Numbered from the stretch's first letter, positions 7,939-16,362 are shown. The stretch: DNA of 61,909 nt from an uncultured Blastocatellia bacterium (GCA_946480785.1 CAMLLD010000036.1:1-61909), one strand, 5' to 3'. The notes: a model not told the origin generated them from the letters alone. Program-made: numbers and translations.

Positions 7939-10892
7939 GTTGCTTCAGACCCGCAAACATTGCGATTCAATTTTGCCTGCTGGCTTCTCTCCTGCTTGTC
8001 GTTACGACTGTGCGCGCCGCAGACGAGCGTGTCGTCAACGCGGAAAGTTTCGCCGCAGACGCCGATCGTTTGCGCGCCGAACAAACCGCAGAGGCAAATC
8101 TCAAAGCAGTCTCCAGCTATCGCGCCGCCGCTTACATGTGGATCGAGAAAGGAAAACTCGCGCCGGCCGCGACTGCTTTGCGCAACGCCGGTGAGATCCT
8201 GCAACTGCTCGGCAACAGCACGGAGGCTAAACGGAATTACGAAGAAGCGCTGTCGTTAACCAAACGCGCGAAAGATCAACTCGCAGCAGCGCATGTTCAC
8301 AACGATCTCGCTTATCTTTACTTCCTCACCGGCGATAACGATCAAGCCCGGCAACACTGCCAAACCGCACTCGCAATCGCGCAAAGTCTGCACGAGCGAA
8401 GCGTAGAAGCGGAGGCGTTGTACCTGCTCGGCGAAACGTTCTACAACACCGATCTCGCCAAAGCGACAGCGGTGCAACAACAGTCGCTCGCCATCTCGCG
8501 TGAGTTGAATCAACCACGCGGGCAGGCGCTCTCGCTCACCGCTCTCGCTTACTACTACTCAAACGCCGGTCAACGTGCGAACGCTTTCAATTCCTGTGAC
8601 GAGGCATTGTCGTTGGCACGTTCAGCAAAGGATCTCGGCGTCGAGACGCTCGCGCTGATCGCCACGGGCAACATCAAGCGAAAGTTTGGCGAAAAACAGG
8701 AAGCGCTGACTGGTTATCAGTCCGCCAACGTCCTGGCCGAACGCATTGGAGACAAGACCTCGCAAGCGATGGCGATCGGCGGTGTCAGCGCGGTGTCGCT
8801 GGAAATGAACGATCTGCAAACCGCGCTGGAATACTGCACGCGAGCTACCGCGCTGTTTGAAGCAAACGGGCAGAAGTGGGGCGTTGCCGAAGGCAAGATG
8901 AATCTCGGCACGATCTATCACGCACTCGGCGACGAACAAAAAGCACTCGAAAACCTCAACGACGGTCTCGCACGTTTCCGCACGCTCAAGTTGCAGCGGC
9001 TCGAGTCGATCACGTTGCGCGTAATCGGTCTGGTTTACGACGCGCAAGGCGATAGCCCGCGAGCGCTGAAATCGTTTCAACAAGCGCTCGCCCTAATCAA
9101 CCTCGAAACGGACCAGCGCGAGGCTGCTTACACAATCAACTGCATCGGTAAAGCTTACGAAACCCAGAACCAATTCGATCGTGCCGAGCACTACTATCGA
9201 CAAGCGTTGTCGCTGGCCCAACACTCGTCCGATCCGCAGAGCGAAATGCAGAGCTTCTACAACCTCGCTCATCTCGAACGCGGTCGCGGCAAACTAGACG
9301 AGGCGATTCGCGACATCAACTCGGCCATAAAGCTCGGCGAGACAGTGCGCACGAATGTTTCGAGTGAGGATCTGCGCACGAGTTACTTCGCCACCGTTCG
9401 CGACAGCTACGATCTCTATATCGACGTGCTGCTGCTCCAGCACAAACGCGAGCCGGCGGCGGGATTCGATCGCGAGGCATTTGCGGCCAGCGAAAAAGCT
9501 CGCGCGCGATCGTTGCTGGAAGGCATCAATCCGCTGCCGCAGACGCTCGGCCTCAAAGAAACACAACAACAGATACTCGACGAGGAAACAACGCTCGTCG
9601 AGTTTGCCCTCACGGACGAACGAAGCTACGCGTGGGCCATCACGCGAAACAGCGCTGCTGTTGTCGAGCTCGCTGGTCGTAAAGAGATCGAAGCATCAGT
9701 TAAACGCGTCTACGATCTGATCGCGGCCCATCAAATCATCCTCAATGAATCGGTTGAAGCACGCGCCGCGCGTGAAGCCAAAGCTGACGCCGCGATGCCG
9801 GCGGAAGTCGCGGTGCTGAGCAACTTGTTGCTTGTCCCACTCGCCGGGCGGCTCAACACGCCCCGCCTGCTCATCGTTGCTGACGGCGCGGTGCAGTACA
9901 TTCCGTTTCAAATCCTGCTCGATCCTGATTCGCACGCGTCACTAATCTCGCGCCACGAGATTGTCAACGAACCTTCCGCCTCGACGCTCGCTGTGTTGTT
10001 GTCGGAAATTGCTGCCCGCAAAACTGCGCCGAACTCAATCGCCGTGTTCGCCGATCCGGTGTTTGAAGCCGGCGATCCACGGCTTAACCGGAACGCGCCA
10101 AACGCGTTGGACCAGTCGTCGTCGGAGTTGTTCGCCGTGCGCCGCGCGCTTCGCGATGCGGGCGTCACGCCGGACGGGTTGCACGTTTCGCGGCTGCTCG
10201 CGTCGGGACGCGAAGCCGATGAAATCACCGCGCTCGCGCCGCAAAGCACGAGTTTGAAAGCCGTCGGCTTTGCCGCGAATCGAGAGCGCGTCTTCAGTTC
10301 GGAGCTGGCGAATTATCGTATCGTGCACATCGCGACGCACGGCATCATCAACAACGAACAGCCCGAGCTCTCGGGCATCGTCCTCTCCCTCCTCGACGAA
10401 CAAGGCCATCCCCAGAACGGCTTTCTGCAGCTGCGCGATATCTACAATTTGAAACTGCCCGCGGATCTCGTCGTGTTGAGCGCATGCAGCACCGCACTCG
10501 GCAAAGACGTGAAAGGTGAAGGATTGATCGGCCTCACGAGTGGATTCATGCACGCCGGCGCGGCTGGCGTCGTCGCTTCGCTGTGGAAAGTTGACGACGA
10601 AGCCACCGCGGAACTGATGAAGCACTTTTACACCGCATTATTCAAAAAAGGATTGCCGCCCGCCGCCGCGTTGCGATACGCGCAACTCGAGTTAGCGAAA
10701 TACCCACGCTGGCAGTCTCCATATTATTGGGCTGGCTTCGTAATTCAGGGTCAGTACGAACAGAAGGGGCAGTTCACCCAATCCTCGCTCAGCAACATTC
10801 AAATTGCGGTGTTTGCGGTTTTGGGCAGCTCACTCCTTGTCGCTCTCATTCTTTTTTTACAACGGAGACGCCGCGCCGCAAGTAATGCCTAG
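7935..10892 (+). CDS. TPR-CHAT caspase-fold protease, exported and C-terminally membrane-anchored
   Basis: From the ATG at 7935, overlapping the previous stop, the protein is 985 residues. It starts with a hydrophobic signal (about 10-28, ending VRA-ADE), followed by many tetratricopeptide repeats (about 60-480, e.g. AHVHNDLAYLYFLTGDNDQA) and a CHAT domain (about 600-930). The caspase-like dyad is intact: His802 in HIATHGIINN and Cys851 in VVLSACSTALG, followed by GLTSGFMHAGAAGVVASLW. A transmembrane helix near 955-975 is followed by four arginines, placing the very C terminus in the cytoplasm. If the N-terminal signal is cleaved, TPRs and protease would lie in the periplasm. TPRs usually bind partner or trigger proteins. 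Downstream are sigma and anti-sigma-like genes. Confidence 0.93.
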   Translation: MSCFRPANIAIQFCLLASLLLVVTTVRAADERVVNAESFAADADRLRAEQTAEANLKAVSSYRAAAYMWIEKGKLAPAATALRNAGEILQLLGNSTEAKRNYEEALSLTKRAKDQLAAAHVHNDLAYLYFLTGDNDQARQHCQTALAIAQSLHERSVEAEALYLLGETFYNTDLAKATAVQQQSLAISRELNQPRGQALSLTALAYYYSNAGQRANAFNSCDEALSLARSAKDLGVETLALIATGNIKRKFGEKQEALTGYQSANVLAERIGDKTSQAMAIGGVSAVSLEMNDLQTALEYCTRATALFEANGQKWGVAEGKMNLGTIYHALGDEQKALENLNDGLARFRTLKLQRLESITLRVIGLVYDAQGDSPRALKSFQQALALINLETDQREAAYTINCIGKAYETQNQFDRAEHYYRQALSLAQHSSDPQSEMQSFYNLAHLERGRGKLDEAIRDINSAIKLGETVRTNVSSEDLRTSYFATVRDSYDLYIDVLLLQHKREPAAGFDREAFAASEKARARSLLEGINPLPQTLGLKETQQQILDEETTLVEFALTDERSYAWAITRNSAAVVELAGRKEIEASVKRVYDLIAAHQIILNESVEARAAREAKADAAMPAEVAVLSNLLLVPLAGRLNTPRLLIVADGAVQYIPFQILLDPDSHASLISRHEIVNEPSASTLAVLLSEIAARKTAPNSIAVFADPVFEAGDPRLNRNAPNALDQSSSELFAVRRALRDAGVTPDGLHVSRLLASGREADEITALAPQSTSLKAVGFAANRERVFSSELANYRIVHIATHGIINNEQPELSGIVLSLLDEQGHPQNGFLQLRDIYNLKLPADLVVLSACSTALGKDVKGEGLIGLTSGFMHAGAAGVVASLWKVDDEATAELMKHFYTALFKKGLPPAAALRYAQLELAKYPRWQSPYYWAGFVIQGQYEQKGQFTQSSLSNIQIAVFAVLGSSLLVALILFLQRRRRAASNA

Positions 10893-11439
10893 TAACTGGG
10901 TCATGTCACAGGAAACGTTCGAAGCCCTGCTTGACTGGCTCGATCCAGACCGTGAACAAGCGGCAGTAAAGTACGAAGAGATCAGGACCAAGCTGATCAA
11001 GTTCTTTTCCGCGAGTTGTCAAAGCGACGCTGAGGCGCTGGCGGATGAGACCATCAACCGCGTTGCGCGCCGCTTGGATCAGGTTAAGGACCAGATTTAC
11101 GGTGAGCGCGCTCGTTATTTTTACGGCGTCGCGCGCAGGGTGCTACTCGAATACCGCAGAAGGAAACAGCCTCAGGCCGGGCCGGAGTTTGTCCTGGATT
11201 CAGAACGAGTCGAGATCGAATACAAGTGTTTGGAAGATTGCATGGCGAAACTGAGCGCGCAGCATCGCGAGTTGGTTCTGCTGTACTACGGCTCCGAAGG
11301 CCGCGAACGGATCGAGCAACGCAGACTGCTGGCGGAAAAGCTGGGAATCGCGCCGAATGCGCTTAGAATCCGGGCTTTTCGCATACGCGCCGAGCTACAG
11401 AAGTGTCTGAAGGAATGTGTGGACCGATCGTTAAGATGA
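10885..11439 (+). CDS. ECF-like RNA polymerase sigma factor
   Basis: A protein of 184 residues from the ATG at 10885, which overlaps the end of the CHAT gene by 8 bases; an ATG at 10903 (178 residues) is an alternative, and neither has a clear ribosome site. Region 2 is visible as SDAEALADETINRVARRL followed by ARYFYGVARRVLLEYRRR (core binding and -10 recognition). Region 4 has AKLSAQHRELVLLYYGSEG and a helix-turn-helix RRLLAEKLGIAPNALRIRAF (-35 recognition). The spacing and small size match extracytoplasmic-function-type sigma factors. The neighbouring membrane protein is the natural candidate for its anti-sigma factor, and the upstream proteases are candidate activators. Confidence 0.85.
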   Translation: MPSNWVMSQETFEALLDWLDPDREQAAVKYEEIRTKLIKFFSASCQSDAEALADETINRVARRLDQVKDQIYGERARYFYGVARRVLLEYRRRKQPQAGPEFVLDSERVEIEYKCLEDCMAKLSAQHRELVLLYYGSEGRERIEQRRLLAEKLGIAPNALRIRAFRIRAELQKCLKECVDRSLR

Positions 11440-11475
11440 AATACCCACGATCTTTTGGTCATGTAGATTAGGAGC

Positions 11476-11487
11476 GGCCTTCGGGCC
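11476..11487 (+). other. UUCG tetraloop hairpin between sigma and anti-sigma genes
   Basis: GGCC-TTCG-GGCC forms a small, very stable stem capped by a UUCG loop in the 65-base gap between the sigma stop and the next ATG. Outer bases (GAG/CTC-like) could extend it imperfectly. It may protect the mRNA or tune relative translation of the two genes. It lacks a U-tract, so it is not a terminator. Confidence 0.45.
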
Positions 11488-11504
11488 TCGCAGGTAGCAA
11501 ACTA

Positions 11505-12359
11505 ATGCGTAACATTGATGAGCAGGAGTTGAAAAGTTATCTGCTCGGCAGTTTAACGCCAGAGCGAAAAGCGGAAGTAGACGCGCTGCTACGTGACGAC
11601 GCGAACCTCCACGACGAACTTCTCGCGGTGGAGGCTGAACTTTTTGATCAATATGTTTGCGATCGGCTCACGGACCGCGAGAAAGAACTTTTTGAGTCGC
11701 ATGTGCTGACTGCCGCGGACGCCGATGACAAGCTGCGTTTCGCTGAGAACTTTGATCTTTTTACAACTACGCAGAAATTGGACGATGCCTCGGTATTCGC
11801 CTGCGCTCCCGCGCCCGGCGCTTTCGTTCCCACTTCTGCTCCGTTGTTTGCGACCTTTTATAGGAATCCTGCTTTTGCAGTTTTGGCGATCGTAGTCGCG
11901 GGTCTACTGGTCGCGCTGCTTGGCTGGTCGTTTCTAAGAAAGACCCCCGCAAATAACCTCGCACGGAAGTCTTCGCCGGTCGACGTGGAAATCGCGCTGA
12001 GTCCCGGATCGATGAGATCCGATGGTGGGATTCAGCACCTTCCCGCGCCGGCGAAGAACGTCCGGGTCAAGATCGAGTTGCAACTGGCTAAGTCAGACTT
12101 TCAGCATTACCGGACGCAGTTGTTCCGCGAGAACCAGGCGCTGGAGTCGCAGGAGGAGTTGAAGTCGGAACCGCGAAATGCTCACTACGTCGTGCCCGTG
12201 ACTGTGACGGGCGAGATCCTCACGCCCGGCGATTATCAATTCAAGCTGAGCGGCGTCGGTGACTCGGGCGCCGCGGCGTTTATTGACAGCTACTCGTTTC
12301 GGGTCACGCAGGACCAGGCCGGAGACTCCGAACCGGCGCGCGACCGGCTGGCGCGTTAA
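11505..12359 (+). CDS. Membrane-anchored putative anti-sigma factor
   Basis: A 284-residue protein. The N-terminal part (1-115) is acidic and helical (EQELKSYLLGSLTPERKAEV, then LTDREKELFESHVL), as in cytoplasmic sigma-binding domains, but the usual His/Cys zinc motif (HxxxCxxC) is absent. One transmembrane helix is at about 121-144 (FAVLAIVVAGLLVALLGW). The C-terminal part (about 160-275) is beta-rich and should lie in the periplasm, where the CHAT protease of the same gene run is predicted to be. The gene directly follows the sigma gene, and a strong terminator lies 135 bases downstream of the stop. The anti-sigma role is inferred from topology and neighbourhood, not from a diagnostic motif. 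Confidence 0.65.
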   Translation: MRNIDEQELKSYLLGSLTPERKAEVDALLRDDANLHDELLAVEAELFDQYVCDRLTDREKELFESHVLTAADADDKLRFAENFDLFTTTQKLDDASVFACAPAPGAFVPTSAPLFATFYRNPAFAVLAIVVAGLLVALLGWSFLRKTPANNLARKSSPVDVEIALSPGSMRSDGGIQHLPAPAKNVRVKIELQLAKSDFQHYRTQLFRENQALESQEELKSEPRNAHYVVPVTVTGEILTPGDYQFKLSGVGDSGAAAFIDSYSFRVTQDQAGDSEPARDRLAR

Positions 12360-12464
12360 TCCCCCGAAAAAATTTTTTTGGAAATGTTTCGGCTGAAAAG
12401 GTCATAAGTATTGAAGCCGGTTTTTTACACGGGACTACCCCACGCACGTGAACCCCTCACCCCT

Positions 12465-12482
12465 CCATGCTGAAAAGCATGG
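12465..12482 (+). other. GAAA-tetraloop hairpin in the 3' untranslated region
   Basis: CCATGCT-GAAA-AGCATGG forms a perfect 7-bp stem with a GNRA loop. The 5' arm with its flanking bases (CTCCATG) can alternatively pair with CATGGAG at 12487-12493, so two exclusive structures exist just before the terminator. Confidence 0.5.
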
Positions 12483-12494
12483 CCCTCATGGAGA

Positions 12495-12540
12495 ACGGCG
12501 AGCGACTGAAGTGGTTGCAGTCGCTCGCCGTTTTTATTTT
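12495..12540 (+). terminator. Strong intrinsic terminator of the protease/sigma unit
   Basis: A perfect 14-bp stem (12495-12508 with 12518-12531, 9-base loop) is followed by TTTTTATTTT. It ends plus-strand transcription after the anti-sigma gene, 15 bases before the stop of the convergent ARPP-1 gene. Confidence 0.92.
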
Positions 12541-12554
12541 TTCAGGAAATCGGA

Positions 12555-13613
12555 CTATTGCTTACGGATGTAGTTGCGGTGGACCCAGGCGTCGTTCTGT
12601 CGCCGGTCCTGTGTCTCAAAAAACACGTTCTTGTCGTCCTCGCGCGTGACCACGCGCACGCGCTCGGTCACCGCTTTCGCTTGCGGCTTCGGCTTTTCCG
12701 ACGCGGCCAGAAACGCGTTAATCGTTTCATCCGCCACCGGCGCGGCCGATTCAACCCGCTCCCCCTGATTCATCTCCGCGAGCGCTTCCGTCGCCGTCGC
12801 TTTCAACAACTTCGGCCAAAGCTTCGCGAACAGCGCGTGCGACGCATAAACGTCCGCGCTATTCACTTGCCCGTTGATGGCGAACGCGTAACCGATCACA
12901 TCGGACTTGTTTCGCAAAATTCCGCTGAGCGCGTCGATATAAGCGGCGGTGTTCTCTTTCACCTTCGCGTTCTCGACTGACAACTCGTAGCTGGTACCGC
13001 TTACCGTCACGACAGCACTGACATTGCGGCTGAGCTTCGCCTGCGCGGCCGAAACATTTTCCCAAACCGCTTCCTGCGACTTAGCCGATTTCGCTGCGAG
13101 CTTGAGCTCACGCGTGGCCGCCACGTTGTCGGAACTGCTGAACCACGCCGACTGCTCGTCGCCTCGTCTCCTCCACCGTCCCGACTCGACACAAAACGCC
13201 GCGATCGGCATGCGACCGGATCGCGGCGGCACGATGAAGTCGATCGAGATCATCCGATCCTGATCGCCGCCGCGGACGATGTCGCCGGCCTGCACGTACA
13301 CATCCTGGTTCGAGAAGTTGCGGATGGCGAGTTCGTTGACGTCTTTCGTTTCATAAACCCTGACCTTCTTTTGGGCCAGCGCTTCCTGCAGCGTCAGGAA
13401 GTCTTTGCCCGGCAGGAGATCTTTTCCGTGGACCAGGAAGACGGTCAGGTTCTTGTGGGTGTAGGGACCGGAAATGCGATAGCCGGCGGGAAGGGATTTG
13501 TCATCCGGGCGATTGCTTGAGCTCCGTTGAGCGCGGGCGTTGATAAAGAGCCCGATGGGAAGACCGATTAACAGGCAGAAGACCGCGAGCGTAACCAGGT
13601 GCTTGTTCGTCAT
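12555..13613 (-). CDS. ARPP-1 (DUF6569-like) domain protein
   Basis: A 352-residue protein with an N-terminal hydrophobic signal or anchor (LVTLAVFCLLIGLPIGLFI, 6-24), so probably exported. The following region (about 45-330) matches my memory of the ARPP-1 domain: GPYTHKNLTVFLVHGKD, ELAIRNFSNQDVYVQAGDIV, GGDQDRMISIDFIVPPRSGR and PIAAFCVESGRW. That domain has been found near stress- and phosphatase-related genes but its biochemical role is unknown. The ATG at 13613 has a strong GAGGAG site 7 bases upstream. It stands alone, convergent with the sigma unit. The 212 bases upstream to the thymidine kinase stop hold no gene I can recognise. Confidence 0.7.
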   Translation of the reverse strand: MTNKHLVTLAVFCLLIGLPIGLFINARAQRSSSNRPDDKSLPAGYRISGPYTHKNLTVFLVHGKDLLPGKDFLTLQEALAQKKVRVYETKDVNELAIRNFSNQDVYVQAGDIVRGGDQDRMISIDFIVPPRSGRMPIAAFCVESGRWRRRGDEQSAWFSSSDNVAATRELKLAAKSAKSQEAVWENVSAAQAKLSRNVSAVVTVSGTSYELSVENAKVKENTAAYIDALSGILRNKSDVIGYAFAINGQVNSADVYASHALFAKLWPKLLKATATEALAEMNQGERVESAAPVADETINAFLAASEKPKPQAKAVTERVRVVTREDDKNVFFETQDRRQNDAWVHRNYIRKQ

Positions 13614-13825
13614 TGTCGTACTCCTCTAAGCGGCGGCTTCTGGCGGGCGAGCCGAGGGCCGCGCTGCGTAAGTGATGGACCGCGGGGAGACGGTATTAAG
13701 ACATCCGCGGGACTGGGGAGCCGTGGTCGCGTGCGGTTAGAGGAACGAAGGATGAAAGACTTCTTGCGCGGTTGAGACGATGCGCGAAAGTGTTTCGTTG
13801 TCCGAGAATTCCGAGAAGGTGAGCT

Positions 13826-14440
13826 TCACTCGTGCACGGTGGGCGCGTCAACGTGCGGCACAAAACACTGGCGGCAGCGCGCTTCGTACTTGTCCGCCGC
13901 GCCGACCGCGACGCGCTCGTCGGAATCAAACGTGCGTTGTGAGTAGTTCGCGGGCTGGCCACACTTCATGCAGATCGCGTGTGTCTTCGTGATGTATTCG
14001 GCGATCGCGAGCAGTTGCGGCATCGGCTCAAAAGGCTTGCCGGTGTAGTCCTGGTCCAACCCGGCGATGATCACGCGCACCCCGCGCCGCGCCAGCTCGT
14101 TTGCCACGTTCACCAGTTCGTTGTCGAAAAACTGTCCCTCGTCAATGCCGACGACTTCCGTGTCGGGATCCACTCGCGCCAACACTTCCGCCGCGGAACG
14201 GCTGTTTGCTGAGTCGTGACGCATTTCGGAGTGCGACACGATCTGGTTTTCCGCAAACCGCGAATCCAGTTCCGGTTTGAACACCTGCACCTTTTGCCGC
14301 GCGATCTTCGCGCGTCGCAGCCGGCGAATCAGCTCTTCCGACTTGCCGGAAAACATCGATCCGGCGATGACTTCCACCCAGCCGGCGTTCTTTCGCGGCG
14401 GCGGCTCTTCGTGATTTACTTGTGATACCAGTTCGTCCAT
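13826..14440 (-). CDS. tdk: Thymidine kinase (type II)
   Basis: Thymidine kinase phosphorylates thymidine to dTMP in pyrimidine salvage. From the ATG at 14440 the protein is 204 residues, normal for the type II family. It has the P-loop [16 protein letters not shown], the catalytic segment GIDEGQFFD, the sugar-binding loop [15 protein letters not shown], and a zinc-binding pair CMKC...CRQC near the C terminus. An upstream in-frame start at 14488 would add 16 residues from inside the preceding gene and is less likely. It is 13 bases downstream of the DUF84 NTPase, so the two nucleotide-metabolism genes probably form an operon, possibly with an extra internal promoter. Confidence 0.95.
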   Translation of the reverse strand: MDELVSQVNHEEPPPRKNAGWVEVIAGSMFSGKSEELIRRLRRAKIARQKVQVFKPELDSRFAENQIVSHSEMRHDSANSRSAAEVLARVDPDTEVVGIDEGQFFDNELVNVANELARRGVRVIIAGLDQDYTGKPFEPMPQLLAIAEYITKTHAICMKCGQPANYSQRTFDSDERVAVGAADKYEARCRQCFVPHVDAPTVHE

Positions 14441-14453
14441 TCTCGCTTCTTCG

Positions 14454-15032
14454 TTATGAATAAAACTTCGGATTATAAAACGGCGCAAACGCTGCGATTA
14501 ATGCGACTTCAAAACTCATCGAACGCGTCACGAGATCGCGCGACAACACACCCCACGCCCCTTGCTTGCTGCGCACGTCGCGTCCGCCACTGACTTCGTC
14601 GATCACCACGCCCAACTCACGCCTTCCCTGCACTACGCTTTTCACAATATCGGCCGGTACGGAAATCGACGGCGCGGCGCCGAATGCGCTGCGGTCGGCG
14701 CCGTCGGTCGCGTAGGCCCAGCCGCGCAGGAACGTGTGCCACTCACCGCCGATCGAGATCGAGTGAAAGCCGCCTTCGAGTCCGACGTAAATGTCCGCTT
14801 CGAGGCGCCGGCTGTGCAGTGAGTCGCGCACGGCGAGTGCTCGTTCGCGCGCGCCTTCCATCAACTGCCAGTCAGTGAGCGGCATGGCGGGCGCGTTGAT
14901 CTCGACGCGACGCGCGACGACATTAGCGTTAGTCCAGTCCGGATCGATCGTGGCGACGCGCGCGACACTCGCGCGCACAGCCATGATCTTGGCCGCACGA
15001 TCCGACCCGAGAGCGATTGTTTTAAGTGCCAT
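14454..15032 (-). CDS. Non-canonical purine NTPase (DUF84, YjjX-like)
   Basis: A 192-residue protein of the inosine/xanthosine triphosphatase family, which removes damaged purine nucleotides (ITP, XTP) from the pool. Recognisable parts are the N-terminal [27 protein letters not shown], the core [10 protein letters not shown] and [19 protein letters not shown] followed by [17 protein letters not shown]. It is the first gene of a pair with thymidine kinase, consistent with a nucleotide-pool role. No ribosome site is visible before the ATG at 15032. A divergent plus-strand promoter starts about 65 bases away. Confidence 0.88.
   Translation of the reverse strand: MALKTIALGSDRAAKIMAVRASVARVATIDPDWTNANVVARRVEINAPAMPLTDWQLMEGARERALAVRDSLHSRRLEADIYVGLEGGFHSISIGGEWHTFLRGWAYATDGADRSAFGAAPSISVPADIVKSVVQGRRELGVVIDEVSGGRDVRSKQGAWGVLSRDLVTRSMSFEVALIAAFAPFYNPKFYS
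14472..14477 (-). promoter_or_regulatory. Consensus -10 box (TATAAT) upstream of thymidine kinase
   Basis: Read on the minus strand, TATAAT lies 31 bases before the tdk ATG, inside the last codons of the DUF84 gene. The -35 region is weak. It could give tdk its own transcript. Confidence 0.3.
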
Positions 15033-15098
15033 GAAATGCGAGAGAGCCTATAACATACGGTTCGTGCTTCGTCAAAATGAGCTTCAATTTTGACCTGC

Positions 15099-15127
15099 TT
15101 GACTTTAGTTTTCGCGGTTGTTGTAAT
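15099..15127 (+). promoter_or_regulatory. Promoter of the DRE-TIM/M20 operon
   Basis: TTGACT (15099-15104) and TGTAAT (15122-15127) are separated by 17 bases. The expected start of transcription, near 15134, falls at the GGAGG ribosome site (15134-15138), giving a very short leader before the GTG at 15148. Confidence 0.55.
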
Positions 15128-15147
15128 CCTCGCGGAGGCTCGAAGGC

Positions 15148-16362
15148 GTGACCAGCGACGAATTAGTTTACGATTGGAACACGATCAACCCGTCGTTTTC
15201 GGCGCCCAATCGACACATCGGCATCAATGACGAAACACTGCGCGACGGGCTCCAGTCGCCGTCTGTTTGCGAACCTGAAGTCGAACAAAAACTCGAGCTC
15301 GTGCACTTGATGGAAGCGCTCGGCATGGACAGCGCCGACATCGGTTTACCAGGCGCGGGCGGCACGCACGCAGCCGGAGTCGAACGCATCGCGCGCGAAA
15401 TCGTCGAACAGAAACTCAAGCTCCGACCCAACTGCGCGGCACGCACACACCGCAACGACATCACGCCCGTCGCCGAGATCTCGCAACGCGTCGGTATTCC
15501 GATCGAAGTCTGCACGTTCATTGGTTCTTCGTCGGTGCGCTTCTTCGCCGAAGACTGGACGCTCGACAAGCTGTTGCAAATGACCGAAGAAGCGGTCTCG
15601 TTCGCGGTGTCGCAAGGCTTGCCGGTGATGTACGTCACCGAAGACACGACGCGCGCCAATCCGGAAACGATTCGCGCACTCTACACGACCGCGATTCGCG
15701 CGGGCGCAAAGGCAGTTTGCGTCTGCGACACGGTCGGTCATTCAACACCCGACGGCGCACGCGCTGTCGTCAGCTTCGTCAAGAAGATCATCGAAGAACA
15801 GGGCGGCAACATCCGGCTCGACTGGCACGGACACCAGGACCGGGGCTTGGGCGTAATCAATTCGCTCGCGGCGATTGAAGGTGGCGCCGATCAAGTGCAT
15901 GCCTCAGCGCTCGGCATCGGCGAGCGCGTCGGCAACACGCCGCTGGATCAATTGCTCGTCAACTTGAAACTATTAGGCTGGATCAAGAACGACCTCTCGC
16001 ACCTGCGCGAATACTGCGAAACCGCCGCGCGCATCTGTGGCTGGACCGTGCCGTACAACTATCCCGTCTTCGGCCGCGACGCGTTTCGCACCGCCACGGG
16101 CGTTCACGCGGCCGCAGTGATCAAGAGCTACCGGAAAGGCGATCAGCATCTGGCGGACATCATCTACTCGGGCGTACCGGCGGGTGAGTTTGGTTTGGAA
16201 CAGGTCATCGAGATTGGTCCAATGAGCGGCAAGTCAAACGTGATCTACTGGCTCGAGAAGCGCGGCATCGAAGCCGACGAAACTCGCGTCAATCGCATTT
16301 ACGAACGCGCCAAGTCTGCTCACGGCGTGCTCGAAGAACACGAAATCCTGGAATTGGTGTGA
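15148..16362 (+). CDS. DRE-TIM metallolyase family acyltransferase/lyase (isopropylmalate/homocitrate synthase-like)
   Basis: A 404-residue protein starting at a GTG with GGAGG 9 bases upstream. The family is clear: ETLRDGLQSPSV near residue 28, RPNCAARTHRNDI, CDTVGHSTPDGARAVV, and the metal-binding HGHQDRGLGV and ASALGIGERVGNTPLDQL. These enzymes condense an acyl-CoA with a 2-oxo acid or cleave the reverse. The C-terminal allosteric domain of standard LeuA is absent, and RDGLQ rather than RDGEQ is more usual in HMG-CoA lyase-like members. The acceptor is therefore uncertain: 2-isopropylmalate, homocitrate, citramalate or another product are possible. The next gene starts inside its stop codon. 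Confidence 0.8.
   Translation: MTSDELVYDWNTINPSFSAPNRHIGINDETLRDGLQSPSVCEPEVEQKLELVHLMEALGMDSADIGLPGAGGTHAAGVERIAREIVEQKLKLRPNCAARTHRNDITPVAEISQRVGIPIEVCTFIGSSSVRFFAEDWTLDKLLQMTEEAVSFAVSQGLPVMYVTEDTTRANPETIRALYTTAIRAGAKAVCVCDTVGHSTPDGARAVVSFVKKIIEEQGGNIRLDWHGHQDRGLGVINSLAAIEGGADQVHASALGIGERVGNTPLDQLLVNLKLLGWIKNDLSHLREYCETAARICGWTVPYNYPVFGRDAFRTATGVHAAAVIKSYRKGDQHLADIIYSGVPAGEFGLEQVIEIGPMSGKSNVIYWLEKRGIEADETRVNRIYERAKSAHGVLEEHEILELV

Noticed and set aside
6304..12359. Calling the protease/sigma unit an antiviral defence system
   Set aside because: No nucleic-acid sensor, CRISPR genes, effector nuclease or gasdermin-like pore gene is present, and there are no mobile-element signs around it. 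Signalling or stress control is at least as likely.
12467..12540. Leader peptide or small gene starting at the ATG at 12467
   Set aside because: The frame runs through the perfect terminator stem and U-tract, has no ribosome site, and faces a convergent gene, so no downstream gene would be regulated.
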